Counted from the first letter of the stretch, positions 1 to 9,708 are shown. The stretch is DNA of 64,000 nucleotides from Pseudomonas sputi (GCF_021603585.1 NZ_BQHI01000008.1:124001-188000), one strand, 5' to 3'. A program made the numbers and translations. Notes: generated by a model from the sequence alone, not told the origin.

Positions 1-90
1 GGCCAGCGTCTGGGCGTCACGGTCGAAAAAAGCATCCGCGAGGCCGACGGGCTGGCGCGCGAAGGTGGCACGAACGGTCAGGTTGGACAT
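1..90 (-). CDS. mpg: DNA-3-methyladenine glycosylase, N-terminal fragment (cut by window edge)
   Basis: Only the first 30 codons are present; the gene runs leftwards out of the window. The visible start reads MSNLTVRATFARQP and continues with an LADAFFDRDAQTLA stretch, which matches the beginning of the AAG/MPG family of base-excision DNA glycosylases as I remember it. These enzymes remove alkylated purines from DNA. The ATG complement is at 88-90. It diverges from proA, which agrees with the usual Pseudomonas order. Because so little is visible, the call rests on a short motif plus context. Confidence 0.6.
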   Translation of the reverse strand, partial: MSNLTVRATFARQPVGLADAFFDRDAQTLA

Positions 91-225
91 GGCAAACAGT
101 GTCTATCCAGGCGGAGGAGGTCGTGATGATAACAATTCGAGGCTTAATCACGGCTGAACGTCGGCAAATCGTGGTCCATTTCGACCATCCGCCCGTCACC
201 GCTGTTAGTCCCGGGACGCGACAGC

Positions 226-231
226 TATAAT
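226..231 (+). promoter_or_regulatory. Putative sigma70 -10 element for proA
   Basis: A perfect TATAAT lies 36 nt upstream of the proA ATG. The best -35 candidate at normal spacing, TTAGTC at 204-209, is poor. The location between two divergent genes supports a promoter, but only the -10 is convincing. Confidence 0.45.
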
Positions 232-267
232 CTGCCGCTTTCCTCTTTGCCAAGACCCCAGCAGACC

Positions 268-1539
268 ATGACTGAGTCCGTTCTTGACTACATGACCCGA
301 TTGGGTCGCGCCGCCCGCGAAGCCTCCCGCGTCATCGGCCGTGCCAGCACCGCGCAGAAAAACCGCGCCCTGCTGGCTGCCGCCCATGCCCTGGACGCCG
401 CCCGCGTCGAGCTTGCGGCAGCCAATGAACAGGATCTGGCCGCCGGTCGCGCCAACGGTCTGGAGCCGGCACTGCTGGAGCGGCTGGAACTCACCCCGGC
501 GCGTATCGACGGCATGATCGTCGGCCTGCGTCAGGTCGCGGCGCTGCCGGATCCGGTGGGTGCGATCCGCGACATGAGCTTCCGTCCGTCGGGCATTCAG
601 GTCGGCAAGATGCGCGTGCCGCTGGGCGTGATCGGGATCATCTACGAATCCCGTCCCAACGTGACCATCGACGCCGCGAGCCTGTGCCTGAAGTCCGGTA
701 ACGCGACCATCCTGCGTGGCGGTTCCGAAGCGATTCATTCCAACCGCGCGATTGCCGCCTGCATCCAGCGTGGTCTGGCCGAAGCCGAACTGCCGGCCGC
801 CGTGGTGCAAGTGGTGGAAACCACCGACCGCGCCGCCGTTGGCGCGCTGATCGCCATGCCCGAGTACGTCGATGTGATCGTACCGCGCGGTGGTCGTGGC
901 CTGATCGAGCGCATCAGCCGTGACGCCCGGGTACCGGTGATCAAGCACCTGGACGGCATCTGCCACGTTTATGTCAGCGAGCACGCCGACCTACCGAAAG
1001 CCGAGCGCATCGCCTTCAACGCCAAGACCTATCGCTATGGCATCTGCGGCGCGATGGAAACGTTGCTGGTCGATCAACGTGTCGCGAAGGAATTCCTGCC
1101 GTCGATGGCCAGACAGTTCCGCGAAAAAGGCGTCGAACTGCGTGGCTGCGAACGCACCCGGGCGATTATCGAAGCCGTCGCCGCGACCGAAGAAGACTGG
1201 AGCACCGAGTACCTGGCGCCGATTCTGTCGATCAGGGTGGTGGATGGCCTGGACCAGGCCATTGAGCACATCAACCGTTTCGGCTCCCATCACACCGACT
1301 CGATCGTCAGCGAAAACCTCGCCGACACCCGCCAGTTCGTGGCTCAGGTCGACTCGGCCTCGGTGATGATCAACACCCCGACGTGCTTTGCCGACGGATT
1401 CGAATACGGATTGGGTGCCGAGATCGGCATTTCTACTGATAAGCTGCACGCCCGTGGCCCGGTGGGCCTCGAAGGACTGACCTGCGAGAAGTACATCGTG
1501 GTCGGTGATGGTCAGTTGCGCGGCCAGGCGACGGTCTGA
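268..1539 (+). CDS. proA: Gamma-glutamyl phosphate reductase
   Basis: This is the second enzyme of proline biosynthesis: NADPH-dependent reduction of gamma-glutamyl phosphate to glutamate 5-semialdehyde in the cytoplasm. The 423-residue length is normal for ProA. The aldehyde-dehydrogenase-like fold is recognisable: the substrate-site segment [23 protein letters not shown] lies at about residues 124-146 and the catalytic cysteine C260 sits in [14 protein letters not shown] chose the ATG at 268 (MTESVLDYM) over an in-frame TTG at 247, because it gives the standard ProA N-terminus. The nadD reading frame begins directly after the stop, so the two genes are probably co-transcribed. Confidence 0.95.
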   Translation: MTESVLDYMTRLGRAAREASRVIGRASTAQKNRALLAAAHALDAARVELAAANEQDLAAGRANGLEPALLERLELTPARIDGMIVGLRQVAALPDPVGAIRDMSFRPSGIQVGKMRVPLGVIGIIYESRPNVTIDAASLCLKSGNATILRGGSEAIHSNRAIAACIQRGLAEAELPAAVVQVVETTDRAAVGALIAMPEYVDVIVPRGGRGLIERISRDARVPVIKHLDGICHVYVSEHADLPKAERIAFNAKTYRYGICGAMETLLVDQRVAKEFLPSMARQFREKGVELRGCERTRAIIEAVAATEEDWSTEYLAPILSIRVVDGLDQAIEHINRFGSHHTDSIVSENLADTRQFVAQVDSASVMINTPTCFADGFEYGLGAEIGISTDKLHARGPVGLEGLTCEKYIVVGDGQLRGQATV

Positions 1540-1540
1540 C

Positions 1541-2230
1541 TTGTCCGACCTCGACCTGAAAGCGCCGAAATCCGGCAAGAAATCCCGTCCCCTGCGCATT
1601 GGCGTGCTGGGCGGGACGTTCGACCCGGTGCACGTCGGCCATCTACGTGGTGCGCTGGAAGTTGCCGAAGCGCTGGGGCTCGACGAGCTGCGCATGATGC
1701 CCAGCGCCCGGCCGCCGCACCGCGATACGCCGCAGGTGTCGGCGCAGGACCGGCTGGCAATGGTTGAATGTGCGGTGGCCGGTGTGCCGCCGCTGGTGGT
1801 GGACGCTCGCGAATTGCAGCGGGACAAACCGTCCTGGACCATCGATACCCTGGAGTCGCTGCGTGCCGAAATGGCCGCCGAGACCCAGGTTTTTCTGCTT
1901 CTGGGCTGGGACGCGTTTTGCGGCCTGCCCACTTGGCATCGCTGGGAAGAGTTGCTCCAGCATTGCCACATCCTGGTGCTACAGCGCCCGGACGCCGACA
2001 GCGAACCGCCGGATGCCTTGCGCAACCTGCTGGCAGCTCGTTCGGTGAGCGACCCGCTGGCCCTGAAGGGGCCGAGCGGACAGATTGCATTCGTCTGGCA
2101 GACACCGCTCGCGGTTTCCGCCACCCAGATCCGTCAACTGCTGGCCAGCGGTAAGTCGGTACGTTTCCTGGTGCCCGACGCGGTCCTGGCCTACATCGAT
2201 GCGCACGGTCTGTACCGTGCGTCGAACTGA
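1541..2230 (+). CDS. nadD: Nicotinate-nucleotide adenylyltransferase
   Basis: NadD adenylylates nicotinate mononucleotide to deamido-NAD in NAD biosynthesis. The nucleotidyltransferase signature [11 protein letters not shown] is near the N-terminus, and the family's C-terminal [10 protein letters not shown] segment (the ISSTxIR equivalent) is present. The start is uncertain. A TTG at 1541, two bases after the proA stop, gives MSDLDLK and 229 residues. An ATG at 1508 inside proA would add 11 residues that look like out-of-frame proA sequence. No strong ribosome-binding site decides between them. The gene lies in the conserved proA-nadD-rsfS-rlmH block. Confidence 0.93.
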   Translation: MSDLDLKAPKSGKKSRPLRIGVLGGTFDPVHVGHLRGALEVAEALGLDELRMMPSARPPHRDTPQVSAQDRLAMVECAVAGVPPLVVDARELQRDKPSWTIDTLESLRAEMAAETQVFLLLGWDAFCGLPTWHRWEELLQHCHILVLQRPDADSEPPDALRNLLAARSVSDPLALKGPSGQIAFVWQTPLAVSATQIRQLLASGKSVRFLVPDAVLAYIDAHGLYRASN

Positions 2231-2302
2231 ACAAGGCGTGCTTCACTGATACGAACCCACGTGTCGCCAAGCCGCCGAATATATGAGCAAAACGAGTTTT
2301 AT

Positions 2303-2797
2303 ATGACTGACAAAGACCAAACCAAAGTAAAGCGCAAAGGCACATTCAAGAGCGCCCCGCTGCCAGAACCGGTCAACACCAATGAACCGCTGAAGGGCGA
2401 CGAACTGGTCAAGGTGGCCGTTGCCGCCCTGGAAGACGTCAAGGCCCAGGACATCCAGATCATTGATGTGCGCGACAAGCAGAGCATCACCGACTACATG
2501 ATCATCGCCACCGGTACGTCCAACCGCCAGATCAACGCGATGCTGGACAAGGTTCGCGAAGAGGTCAAAAAGAACGGCGCCAAGCCGCTGGGCGAAGAAG
2601 GCAAGGGCGACAGCGACTGGGTCCTGCTGGACCTGGACCTGGTGATCGTGCACATGATGACCGCCTCGGCCCGTCAGTTCTACGACCTGGAGCGCCTGTG
2701 GGCCGGTGCCGAGCAAAGCCGTGCGGCGGACGCCAAGCACCACAGCCCGGAAAACACCCACGAGCATTTCACCAAGCTCAACAAAGACCAGCTGTAA
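2303..2797 (+). CDS. rsfS: Ribosomal silencing factor RsfS
   Basis: RsfS (Iojap/YbeB family) binds ribosomal protein uL14 on the 50S subunit and blocks subunit joining when nutrients are scarce. The conserved core runs from about residue 35 to 140 and includes DIQIIDVRDKQSITDYMIIATGTSNRQ and the terminal FYDLERLW. A basic N-terminal extension of about 25 residues and a polar tail ending HFTKLNKDQL are, as I recall, typical of Pseudomonas homologues. The ATG at 2303 (MTDKDQTK) is preferred to upstream in-frame codons that add non-homologous residues. It is followed after 9 nt by rlmH, its usual partner. Confidence 0.94.
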   Translation: MTDKDQTKVKRKGTFKSAPLPEPVNTNEPLKGDELVKVAVAALEDVKAQDIQIIDVRDKQSITDYMIIATGTSNRQINAMLDKVREEVKKNGAKPLGEEGKGDSDWVLLDLDLVIVHMMTASARQFYDLERLWAGAEQSRAADAKHHSPENTHEHFTKLNKDQL

Positions 2798-2806
2798 GGG
2801 ATTGCT

Positions 2807-3274
2807 GTGCGACTGCGCCTGATCGCCGTCGGTTCACGCATGCCCAAGTGGGTGGAAGAGGGCTGGCATGAATATGCCAAGCGTCTTCCGTCCGAGCTGG
2901 CGCTGGAACTGGTGGAAATTCCGCTCAATACCCGGGGCAAGAACGCCGACGTGGCCCGCTTCATCCGTCAGGAAGGCGAAGCCATGCTGGCCAAGGTCGG
3001 GCAGAACGAGCGGATCGTCACTCTCGAAGTTCATGGCAAGCCGTGGAGCACCGAGCAACTGGCGGTCGAACTCGATCGCTGGCGCCTGGACTCGCGCACG
3101 GTCAACTTCATGGTCGGTGGCCCGGAAGGGCTGGCGCCGGAAGTCTGTGCCCGCGCGGATCAGCGCTGGTCGTTGTCGCCGCTGACGCTGCCGCACCCGC
3201 TGGTGCGCATCCTCATCGGCGAACAGTTGTATCGTGCCTGGACCGTGCTGTCCGGTCACCCTTACCACAAGTAA
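2807..3274 (+). CDS. rlmH: 23S rRNA (pseudouridine1915-N3)-methyltransferase
   Basis: RlmH is a small SPOUT-class methyltransferase that methylates N3 of pseudouridine 1915 in helix 69 of 23S rRNA in assembled 70S ribosomes. The 155-residue length is exactly typical. The SAM-binding trefoil-knot region is visible as [12 protein letters not shown] and the C-terminal [28 protein letters not shown], which is diagnostic of the family. Translation begins with GTG ([15 protein letters not shown]). The gene sits 9 nt after rsfS and 9 nt before mrdA, so it is clearly in the same operon. Confidence 0.96.
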   Translation: MRLRLIAVGSRMPKWVEEGWHEYAKRLPSELALELVEIPLNTRGKNADVARFIRQEGEAMLAKVGQNERIVTLEVHGKPWSTEQLAVELDRWRLDSRTVNFMVGGPEGLAPEVCARADQRWSLSPLTLPHPLVRILIGEQLYRAWTVLSGHPYHK

Positions 3275-3283
3275 TCCGCCCTC

Positions 3284-5179
3284 ATGTCTCAGCCGATCCG
3301 CATCAAGGACCACGAAAAAGACGCCCGTCTGGTGCGTGGTCGCGTCGTGTTCGGCGCAATTGCGGTGGTGGCGCTGATCTGCGTACTGATCGCACGGCTG
3401 TATTACCTGCAGGTGATTCAGTACGAGTACCACTCGACCCTGTCGGAAAACAATCGGGTTCACGTCCAGCCGATCCCGCCGACCCGTGGCCTGATTTTCG
3501 ACCGCAATGGCGTGGTGGTGGCGGACAACCGTCCGAGCTTCAGCCTGAGCATGACCCGCGAGCGCTCCGGCGACTGGCAGCAGGTGCTCGACGTGATCGT
3601 CGAGGTGCTGGAGCTGACGCCGGAAGACCGGGTGATTTTCGAGAAGCGCATGCGCCAGGGGCGCCGGCCGTTCGAGCCGGTGCCAATCCTGTTCGAGCTG
3701 ACCGAAGAGCAGATCGCCCGGATCGCGGTGAACCAGTTCCGTCTGCCGGGCGTCGAGGTGGTCGCGCAACTGGTGCGTCATTACCCGCAGGGCGCGCATT
3801 TTGCGCACTCGGTGGGTTACATGGGGCGGATCAACGAAAAAGAGCTGAAGACCCTCGATCCGGTGAACTACAGCGGCACTCACCACATCGGCAAGACCGG
3901 CATCGAGCGCTTTTACGAATCCGAGCTGCACGGCCAGGTAGGTTACGAAGAGGTCGAGACCAACGCCCGGGGCCGCGTCCTGCGCGTGCTCAAGCGTACC
4001 GATCCGGTGCCGGGCAAGGACATTGTCCTGAGCCTCGACATCAAATTGCAGGAAGCCGCCGAGGCTGCGCTGGGCGGCCGGCGTGGTGCGGTCGTGGCGC
4101 TCGATCCGAAAACCGGCGAAGTGCTGGCGATGGTCAGCCAGCCGAGCTTCGACCCGAACCTGTTCGTTACCGGCATCAGCTTCAAGGCTTACGCCGAACT
4201 GCGCGATTCGATCGACCGCCCACTGTTCAACCGCGTGCTGCGCGGCCTGTACCCGCCGGGTTCGACGATCAAGCCGGCGGTGGCCATTGCCGGTCTCGAT
4301 GCGGGCGTGGTGACGGCATCGAGCCGGGTGTTCGACCCCGGCTACTACATGCTGCCCAACTACGATCACAAATACCGCAACTGGAACCGCACCGGGGACG
4401 GCTTTGTCGACCTCGACACGGCGATCATGCGGTCCAATGACACCTACTTCTATGACCTGGCGCACAAGCTGGGCATCGACCGGTTGTCGGCCTACATGAA
4501 CAAGTTCGGTATCGGCCAGAAGGTCTCGCTGGACATGTTCGAAGAATCTCCCGGCCTGATGCCGTCCCGCGAGTGGAAACGCGCGACCCGCCGCCAGGCG
4601 TGGTTCCCCGGCGAAACCCTGATTCTCGGGATCGGCCAGGGCTACATGCAATCGACCCCGCTGCAACTGGCCCAGGCCACGGCGCTGGTGGCCAACAAGG
4701 GCGTGTGGAACCGCCCGCACCTGGCCAGGACCATCGAGGGCGAAAAACCCAAGGATGAAAACCCGATGCCGGACATCATCCTTCGCGATCCGTCGGACTG
4801 GAACAAGGTCAACCACGGCATGCAGCAGGTGATGCACGGTGCCCGAGGCACTGCGCGCAAGGCTGCGATCGGCGCGCAATACCGGATCGCCGGCAAGTCG
4901 GGTACGGCGCAGGTTGTGGCGATCAAGCAAGGCGAGAAGTACGACCGCTCCAAGGTTCAGGAACGCCACCGCGACCACGCCTTGTTCGTCGGCTTTGCTC
5001 CGGCGGATGACCCGAAAATCGTGGTGTCGGTGATGGTCGAGAACGGTGAGTCCGGTTCCGGCGTTGCGGCGCCGGTGGTGCGCCAGGTCATGGATGCCTG
5101 GCTGCTGGATCAGGACGGACGGTTGAAGGCCGAATACGCCAGCCCTATCAGTGCGGAGGCTACGGCCCGTGATGAATAA
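3284..5179 (+). CDS. mrdA: Peptidoglycan D,D-transpeptidase PBP2
   Basis: PBP2 is the class B penicillin-binding protein that cross-links peptidoglycan during side-wall elongation with the RodA glycosyltransferase. One N-terminal membrane anchor spans about residues 20-45 (VVFGAIAVVALICVLIARLYY). A dimerisation/pedestal domain follows, then the transpeptidase domain. Visible catalytic motifs are the SxxK box STIK (S327, K330 in YPPGSTIKP), SND in MRSNDTYFYD, and KSGTA in IAGKSGTAQV. The length of 631 residues is normal. The last codons overlap the rodA start, which suggests translational coupling of the two partners. Confidence 0.96.
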   Translation: MSQPIRIKDHEKDARLVRGRVVFGAIAVVALICVLIARLYYLQVIQYEYHSTLSENNRVHVQPIPPTRGLIFDRNGVVVADNRPSFSLSMTRERSGDWQQVLDVIVEVLELTPEDRVIFEKRMRQGRRPFEPVPILFELTEEQIARIAVNQFRLPGVEVVAQLVRHYPQGAHFAHSVGYMGRINEKELKTLDPVNYSGTHHIGKTGIERFYESELHGQVGYEEVETNARGRVLRVLKRTDPVPGKDIVLSLDIKLQEAAEAALGGRRGAVVALDPKTGEVLAMVSQPSFDPNLFVTGISFKAYAELRDSIDRPLFNRVLRGLYPPGSTIKPAVAIAGLDAGVVTASSRVFDPGYYMLPNYDHKYRNWNRTGDGFVDLDTAIMRSNDTYFYDLAHKLGIDRLSAYMNKFGIGQKVSLDMFEESPGLMPSREWKRATRRQAWFPGETLILGIGQGYMQSTPLQLAQATALVANKGVWNRPHLARTIEGEKPKDENPMPDIILRDPSDWNKVNHGMQQVMHGARGTARKAAIGAQYRIAGKSGTAQVVAIKQGEKYDRSKVQERHRDHALFVGFAPADDPKIVVSVMVENGESGSGVAAPVVRQVMDAWLLDQDGRLKAEYASPISAEATARDE

Positions 5180-6314
5180 TTTCGATCGCATGCTCTCCAG
5201 CGAGGATGTGATGCGTCGCCGGGCGACGCTGCTGCAACGTTTGCATATCGACGGCCCGTTGCTGGTGCTGCTGTTGATCCTGGCTGCCGGCAGCCTGTTC
5301 GTACTGTATTCGGCCAGCGGCAAGAGCTGGGATCTGCTGGCCAAACAGGCCACGTCGTTCGGCATCGGTCTGGTGTCGATGATCATCATTGCCCAGTTCG
5401 AGCCGCGGTTCATGGCGCGCTGGGTGCCGCTCGGGTATGTGATCGGGGTGCTGCTGCTGCTGGTGGTGGACATCATGGGCCACAACGCCATGGGCGCGAC
5501 CCGCTGGATCAACATCCCCGGGGTGATCCGCTTTCAGCCCTCGGAATTCATGAAGATCCTGATGCCGGCGACCATCGCCTGGTACCTGTCCAAGCGCACG
5601 CTGCCGCCGCAGCTCAAGCATGTGGGCATCAGCCTGCTGTTGATCGGTGTGCCATTCATTCTGATCGTGCGCCAGCCTGACCTCGGCACTTCGCTGCTGA
5701 TTCTGGCCGGCGGCGCCTTCGTGTTGTTCATGGGCGGGCTGCGCTGGCGCTGGATTCTCAGCGTGCTGGCGGCGGCTGTGCCAGTGTCGGTGGCGATGTG
5801 GTTTTTCGTCATGCATGACTACCAGAAGCAGCGGGTATTGACCTTCCTCGACCCGGAAAGCGATCCGCTGGGCACCGGCTGGAACATCATTCAGTCGAAA
5901 GCCGCCATCGGTTCCGGCGGCGTGTTCGGCAAGGGCTGGCTGTTGGGCACCCAGTCGCACCTGGACTTCCTGCCGGAAAGCCACACCGACTTCATCATCG
6001 CCGTGCTGGGCGAAGAGTTCGGGCTGGTGGGCATCTGCGCGCTGTTGCTGATCTATCTGTTGCTGATCGGCCGTGGTCTGGTGATTACCGCCCAGGCCCA
6101 GACGCTGTTCGGTAAATTGCTCGCTGGCGCCCTGACCATGACGTTTTTTGTTTACGTTTTCGTCAACATCGGTATGGTCAGTGGCCTGTTGCCGGTGGTG
6201 GGGGTGCCGTTGCCGTTCATTAGCTACGGCGGAACTTCGCTGGTGACGCTGCTGTCAGCGTTTGGGGTTTTGATGTCGATCCATACCCATCGCAAGTGGA
6301 TCGCACAGGTTTGA
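5172..6314 (+). CDS. rodA: Rod-shape-determining peptidoglycan glycosyltransferase RodA
   Basis: RodA is a SEDS-family polytopic membrane glycosyltransferase that polymerises lipid II in the elongasome with PBP2. The sequence is dominated by hydrophobic helices. It carries the SEDS-typical AMGATRWINIPGVIRFQPSEFMKI segment at about residues 107-130, the region that holds the catalytic aspartate in characterised homologues, and the C-terminal GVPLPFISYGGTSL signature. The ATG at 5172 (MNNFDRMLSSEDVMRRR) overlaps the end of mrdA by 8 nt. Upstream in-frame starts would extend further into mrdA and look artificial. The length is 380 residues. Confidence 0.96.
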   Translation: MNNFDRMLSSEDVMRRRATLLQRLHIDGPLLVLLLILAAGSLFVLYSASGKSWDLLAKQATSFGIGLVSMIIIAQFEPRFMARWVPLGYVIGVLLLLVVDIMGHNAMGATRWINIPGVIRFQPSEFMKILMPATIAWYLSKRTLPPQLKHVGISLLLIGVPFILIVRQPDLGTSLLILAGGAFVLFMGGLRWRWILSVLAAAVPVSVAMWFFVMHDYQKQRVLTFLDPESDPLGTGWNIIQSKAAIGSGGVFGKGWLLGTQSHLDFLPESHTDFIIAVLGEEFGLVGICALLLIYLLLIGRGLVITAQAQTLFGKLLAGALTMTFFVYVFVNIGMVSGLLPVVGVPLPFISYGGTSLVTLLSAFGVLMSIHTHRKWIAQV

Positions 6315-6331
6315 ATAAGGTGAAGAGTTCA

Positions 6332-7342
6332 ATGCAAGTAATGCGTGACTGGGCGACACGATACGCACCGTGGCTCGGCCTGGTAGGCATCCTTGGCAGC
6401 GCGCAGGAAGCGTTGGCCGGCGATTACGAAGGCTCGCCCCAGGTGGCCGAATTCGTCGGTGAAATGACCCGCGACTACGGTTTCGCCGGCGAACAGCTGA
6501 TGGCCGTGTTCCGCGAGGCTCAGCGCAAACAGGCGATTCTCGACGCCATTTCCAAACCCGCCGAGCGGGTCAAACAGTGGAAAGAATACCGGCCGATGTT
6601 CATTACTGACGCGCGCATCGCCCGCGGTGTGGACTTCTGGCGTCAGCACGAGGCCACCCTGGCTCGCGCCGAGCAGGAATACGGCGTTCCGGCCCAGGTG
6701 ATCGTGTCGATCATTGGCGTTGAGACCTTTTTCGGACGCAATACCGGCAATTACCGGGTGATCGATGCCTTGTCCACGCTGGGTTTCGACTATCCTCCCC
6801 GTGCCGAATTTTTCCGCAAGGAACTGCGTGAGTTCCTGCTGTTGGCGCGCGAAGAGCAGGTCGACCCGCTGACCCTCAAGGGGTCCTACGCCGGGGCGAT
6901 GGGTTTGCCGCAGTTCATGCCGAGCAGCTTTCGCGCCTACGCGGTGGATTTCGACGGCGACGGCCACATCAATATCTGGAACAACCCGGATGATGCGATC
7001 GGCAGCGTCGCCAGCTATTTCAAGCGTCACGGCTGGGTTGCCGGCGAGCCGGTGGTCAGTCGCGCGGATGTCCGTGGCGAGCAGGTGGATGAAGGTCTGA
7101 CCACCGGCATCGAACCGACGAAAACCGTCGGGGAGTTGCGAGCGCTGGGCTGGTCGAGTCATGATGCGCTGCGCGATGACATGCCGGTCACCGCATTCCG
7201 CCTGGAAGGCGACAACGGCCCGGAATACTGGATGGGCCTGAAGAATTTCTACGCGATCACGCGTTATAACCGCAGCGTGATGTACGCCATGGCCGTACAT
7301 CAACTGTCTGAACAGCTGGTACAAGCACGGGGCGTCAAGTAA
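6332..7342 (+). CDS. mltB: Soluble-type lytic murein transglycosylase, MltB/SltB1 family
   Basis: This periplasmic enzyme cleaves MurNAc-GlcNAc bonds with formation of 1,6-anhydro ends (GH103 family). A signal peptide ends near residue 29 (ILGSAQEALA then GDYEGS). There is no lipobox cysteine, so the product is probably soluble rather than a lipoprotein, consistent with the gene in this locus being called sltB1 in P. aeruginosa (recalled). The catalytic glutamate is E131 in IVSIIGVETFFGRN, and the family motifs GSYAGAMGLPQFMPSSFRAYAVDFDGDG follow. The ATG at 6332 gives 336 residues. The stop codon shares one base with the rlpA start. Confidence 0.93.
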   Translation: MQVMRDWATRYAPWLGLVGILGSAQEALAGDYEGSPQVAEFVGEMTRDYGFAGEQLMAVFREAQRKQAILDAISKPAERVKQWKEYRPMFITDARIARGVDFWRQHEATLARAEQEYGVPAQVIVSIIGVETFFGRNTGNYRVIDALSTLGFDYPPRAEFFRKELREFLLLAREEQVDPLTLKGSYAGAMGLPQFMPSSFRAYAVDFDGDGHINIWNNPDDAIGSVASYFKRHGWVAGEPVVSRADVRGEQVDEGLTTGIEPTKTVGELRALGWSSHDALRDDMPVTAFRLEGDNGPEYWMGLKNFYAITRYNRSVMYAMAVHQLSEQLVQARGVK

Positions 7343-8349
7343 TGCGGGCATTGCCTATCAATAAACCCCTGAAGCTGGTGGCCTTTGCTGCATTGGCGGT
7401 ACTGGTCGCCAGTTGTTCGACCAGTCGTTCGCCAAGTCAGAAGCCGACCACCGCCGTACGTTCGCAGCCGGGCCTGGACATCAACCGGGCCCACAAGGAC
7501 GGCGCGCCGTGGTGGGATGTCGATGTATCGCGTATCCCGGATGCCACGCCGACCCTGCACACCGGCCCGTACAAGGCCAACCCGTACACTGTGCTGGGCA
7601 AGACCTACTTCCCGCTGCAGGAGTCCAAGACTTACGTGGCCTCTGGCACCGCGTCCTGGTACGGCACCAAGTTCCACGGTCAGAACACCGCCAACGGCGA
7701 GGTCTACGACCTGTACGGCATGAGTGCCGCCCACAAGACATTACCGCTGCCGAGTTATGTTCGGGTGACCAATCTGGACAACAACAAGAGCGTGATCCTG
7801 CGGGTCAATGACCGCGGGCCGTTCTACTCGGACCGGATCATCGACCTGTCCTACGCCGCCGCGAAAAAACTCGGTTATGCCGAAATCGGCACCGCGCGGG
7901 TCAAGGTCGAAGGCATCGACCCGCAGCAATGGTGGGCCGCCAAGGGCCGTCCGGCGCCTTTGATGCTCAACGAGCCACAAGTCGCGCAGAATAACGCCCC
8001 GGTGATCACGGCCTCGGCCGGTACCGTCGAGCAATGGACCCCGCCGCCGCAGCAGCACGCCGCGGCTGTCGTGCCGGTTCAGCTCGATGCAAAAAAAAAC
8101 GCTTCTGCACCAGCGTCTGGCCAGTATCTGCAGGTGGGCGCGTTCGCCAACCCGGACGCTGCAGAACTCCTGAGGGCGAAGCTCAGCGGGATGGTGAGCG
8201 CTCCGGTGTTCATCAGCTCGATCGTGCGCAATCAGCAGACCCTGCACCGGGTTCGCCTGGGACCGATCGGTTCGCCGGGTGAAATTGCCCAGGTGCAGAA
8301 CAGCGTGCGCCTGGCCAACCTGGGTTCGCCAAGTGTAGTCACCGAATAA
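7342..8349 (+). CDS. rlpA: Septal-ring lytic transglycosylase lipoprotein RlpA
   Basis: RlpA is an outer-membrane lipoprotein that, in Pseudomonas, cleaves peptide-free glycan strands at the septum during daughter-cell separation. The lipobox LVAS-C places the lipidated cysteine at C25. A double-psi beta-barrel domain spans about residues 90-185 (ASWYGTKFHGQNTANGEVYDLYGMSAAHKTLPLPSYVRVTN and NDRGPFYSDRIIDLS, quoted here as landmarks only). A proline/glutamine-rich linker leads to a C-terminal SPOR domain at about 255-335 that binds denuded glycan. The start overlaps the mltB stop by one base, so the two hydrolases are coupled. Confidence 0.95.
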   Translation: MRALPINKPLKLVAFAALAVLVASCSTSRSPSQKPTTAVRSQPGLDINRAHKDGAPWWDVDVSRIPDATPTLHTGPYKANPYTVLGKTYFPLQESKTYVASGTASWYGTKFHGQNTANGEVYDLYGMSAAHKTLPLPSYVRVTNLDNNKSVILRVNDRGPFYSDRIIDLSYAAAKKLGYAEIGTARVKVEGIDPQQWWAAKGRPAPLMLNEPQVAQNNAPVITASAGTVEQWTPPPQQHAAAVVPVQLDAKKNASAPASGQYLQVGAFANPDAAELLRAKLSGMVSAPVFISSIVRNQQTLHRVRLGPIGSPGEIAQVQNSVRLANLGSPSVVTE

Positions 8350-8367
8350 ACGTAGGACTTGATTGAC

Positions 8368-8394
8368 GGTTCACCAGCAATTGGGGGGTGAACC
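8368..8394. other. 8-bp hairpin between rlpA and dacA
   Basis: GGTTCACC (8368-8375) and GGTGAACC (8387-8394) form a perfect 8-bp stem with an 11-nt loop in the 184-nt gap between rlpA and dacA. No T-run follows, so it is more likely an mRNA processing or stability element than an intrinsic terminator. The rest of the gap shows no recognisable site. Confidence 0.4.
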
Positions 8395-8533
8395 AGGTTG
8401 TTGGCTCGTCGAAGAACAAAAGCCCGGCAAGGGTGACTGGAGTGAGCAACTGAACACGCGATGGCCCGTTAGAAAGCCATCTGATTAATTTTGCCCGCAA
8501 GGGCAAGTTTCCATTAGCGATTTCGAGAGACGG

Positions 8534-9691
8534 ATGAACATCACCACCTTTGCCAAACGCCTGTGTCTGCTAGTCCCGCTGCTCCTCTCGCCTGCCGCTT
8601 TCGCGGCCGAGATGATGCCGTCGCCACCACAACTGGCCGCCAAATCCTATGTGCTCATGGATGCCAACAGCGGCAACGTGCTGGTGGAGAACAACGGTGA
8701 CCAGCGTCTGCCACCGGCCAGCCTGACCAAACTGATGACCGCGTACATTGCCACGCTGGAAATCCGTCGCGGCCAGATCGGTGAGAACGACCTGGTGACC
8801 GTCAGCGAAAACGCCTGGCGCACCGGCGGTTCGCGGATGTTCATCAAGGTCGGCTCGCAGGTCACGGTCAGCGACCTGCTGCACGGCATCATCATTCAGT
8901 CCGGTAACGACGCCAGCGTCGCGGTGGCTGAACACATCGCCGGCAGCGAAGACGCCTTCGCCGACCTGATGAACAAGACCGTCGCCGATCTGGGCATGAC
9001 CAATACCCACTTCATGAACCCGACCGGTCTGCCGAACCCTGAGCACTACTCGTCGGCTCACGACATGGCGATCCTGGCTCGCGCGATCATCCACGAAGAC
9101 CCGGCTCACTACGCGATCTACTCGCAGAAAGAGTTCTTCTGGAACGGCATCAAACAGCCTAACCGCAACCTGCTGCTGTGGCGCGACAAGACCGTCGACG
9201 GTCTGAAGACCGGCCACACCGACGAAGCCGGCTACTGCATGGTGTCCTCGGCCGTACGTGATGGCATGCGCCTGATCGCCGTGGTGTTCGGCACCAACAG
9301 CGAAGTGGCCCGTGCCGCCGAGACCCAGAAGCTGCTGACCTACGGTTTCCGCTTCTTCGAAACCCAGACCTTCTACCAGAAGGGCACCGAACTGGCTCAG
9401 GCTCCGGTGTGGAAAGGCACGACCAGCCAGGTCAAGGCCGGTCTGGCTCAGGATCTGACCATGACCCTGCCGAAAGGCCAGCTGAAGAAGCTCGCTGCCA
9501 GCATGACCATGAACCCGCAACTGACCGCGCCAATCGCCAAGGGCGACGTGATCGGTAAAGTCGAAGTGAAACTGGACGACAAAGTGGTGCACAGCGCCGA
9601 CCTGATCGCCCTGGACGCTGTCGAGGAGGGTGGTATCTTCCGCCGCATGTGGGATAGCATCCGTCTATTCTTCTACGGCTTGTTCAACTGA
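8534..9691 (+). CDS. dacA: D-alanyl-D-alanine carboxypeptidase (PBP5/6 type)
   Basis: This low-molecular-weight penicillin-binding protein trims the terminal D-Ala from peptidoglycan pentapeptides in the periplasm (called dacC in P. aeruginosa). A signal peptide ends around AAFA-A at residues 22-25. The penicilloyl-serine motif ASLTK gives S63 and K66, the SGN triad is in IIIQSGNDASV, and KTG is in DGLKTGHTDEAG. The PBP5 C-terminal beta domain follows, ending in an amphipathic membrane-anchoring helix (IFRRMWDSIRLFFYGLFN). The length of 385 residues is standard. It closes the elongation/septation hydrolase block. Confidence 0.96.
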   Translation: MNITTFAKRLCLLVPLLLSPAAFAAEMMPSPPQLAAKSYVLMDANSGNVLVENNGDQRLPPASLTKLMTAYIATLEIRRGQIGENDLVTVSENAWRTGGSRMFIKVGSQVTVSDLLHGIIIQSGNDASVAVAEHIAGSEDAFADLMNKTVADLGMTNTHFMNPTGLPNPEHYSSAHDMAILARAIIHEDPAHYAIYSQKEFFWNGIKQPNRNLLLWRDKTVDGLKTGHTDEAGYCMVSSAVRDGMRLIAVVFGTNSEVARAAETQKLLTYGFRFFETQTFYQKGTELAQAPVWKGTTSQVKAGLAQDLTMTLPKGQLKKLAASMTMNPQLTAPIAKGDVIGKVEVKLDDKVVHSADLIALDAVEEGGIFRRMWDSIRLFFYGLFN

Positions 9692-9708
9692 TTTGAGTTG
9701 ACCTGCAT

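Noticed and set aside
2834-5515. Very long open frame opposite rlmH-mrdA-rodA
   Set aside because: Its translation is Arg/His/Ala-rich without any domain, and it lies antisense to three well-identified genes. It is an effect of high GC at third codon positions, as are similar long antisense frames opposite ladS (30218-32476) and hrpB (40584-43013).
8368-8394. Terminator between rlpA and dacA
   Set aside because: The 8-bp hairpin is perfect but no T-run follows, so I list it as a hairpin only.
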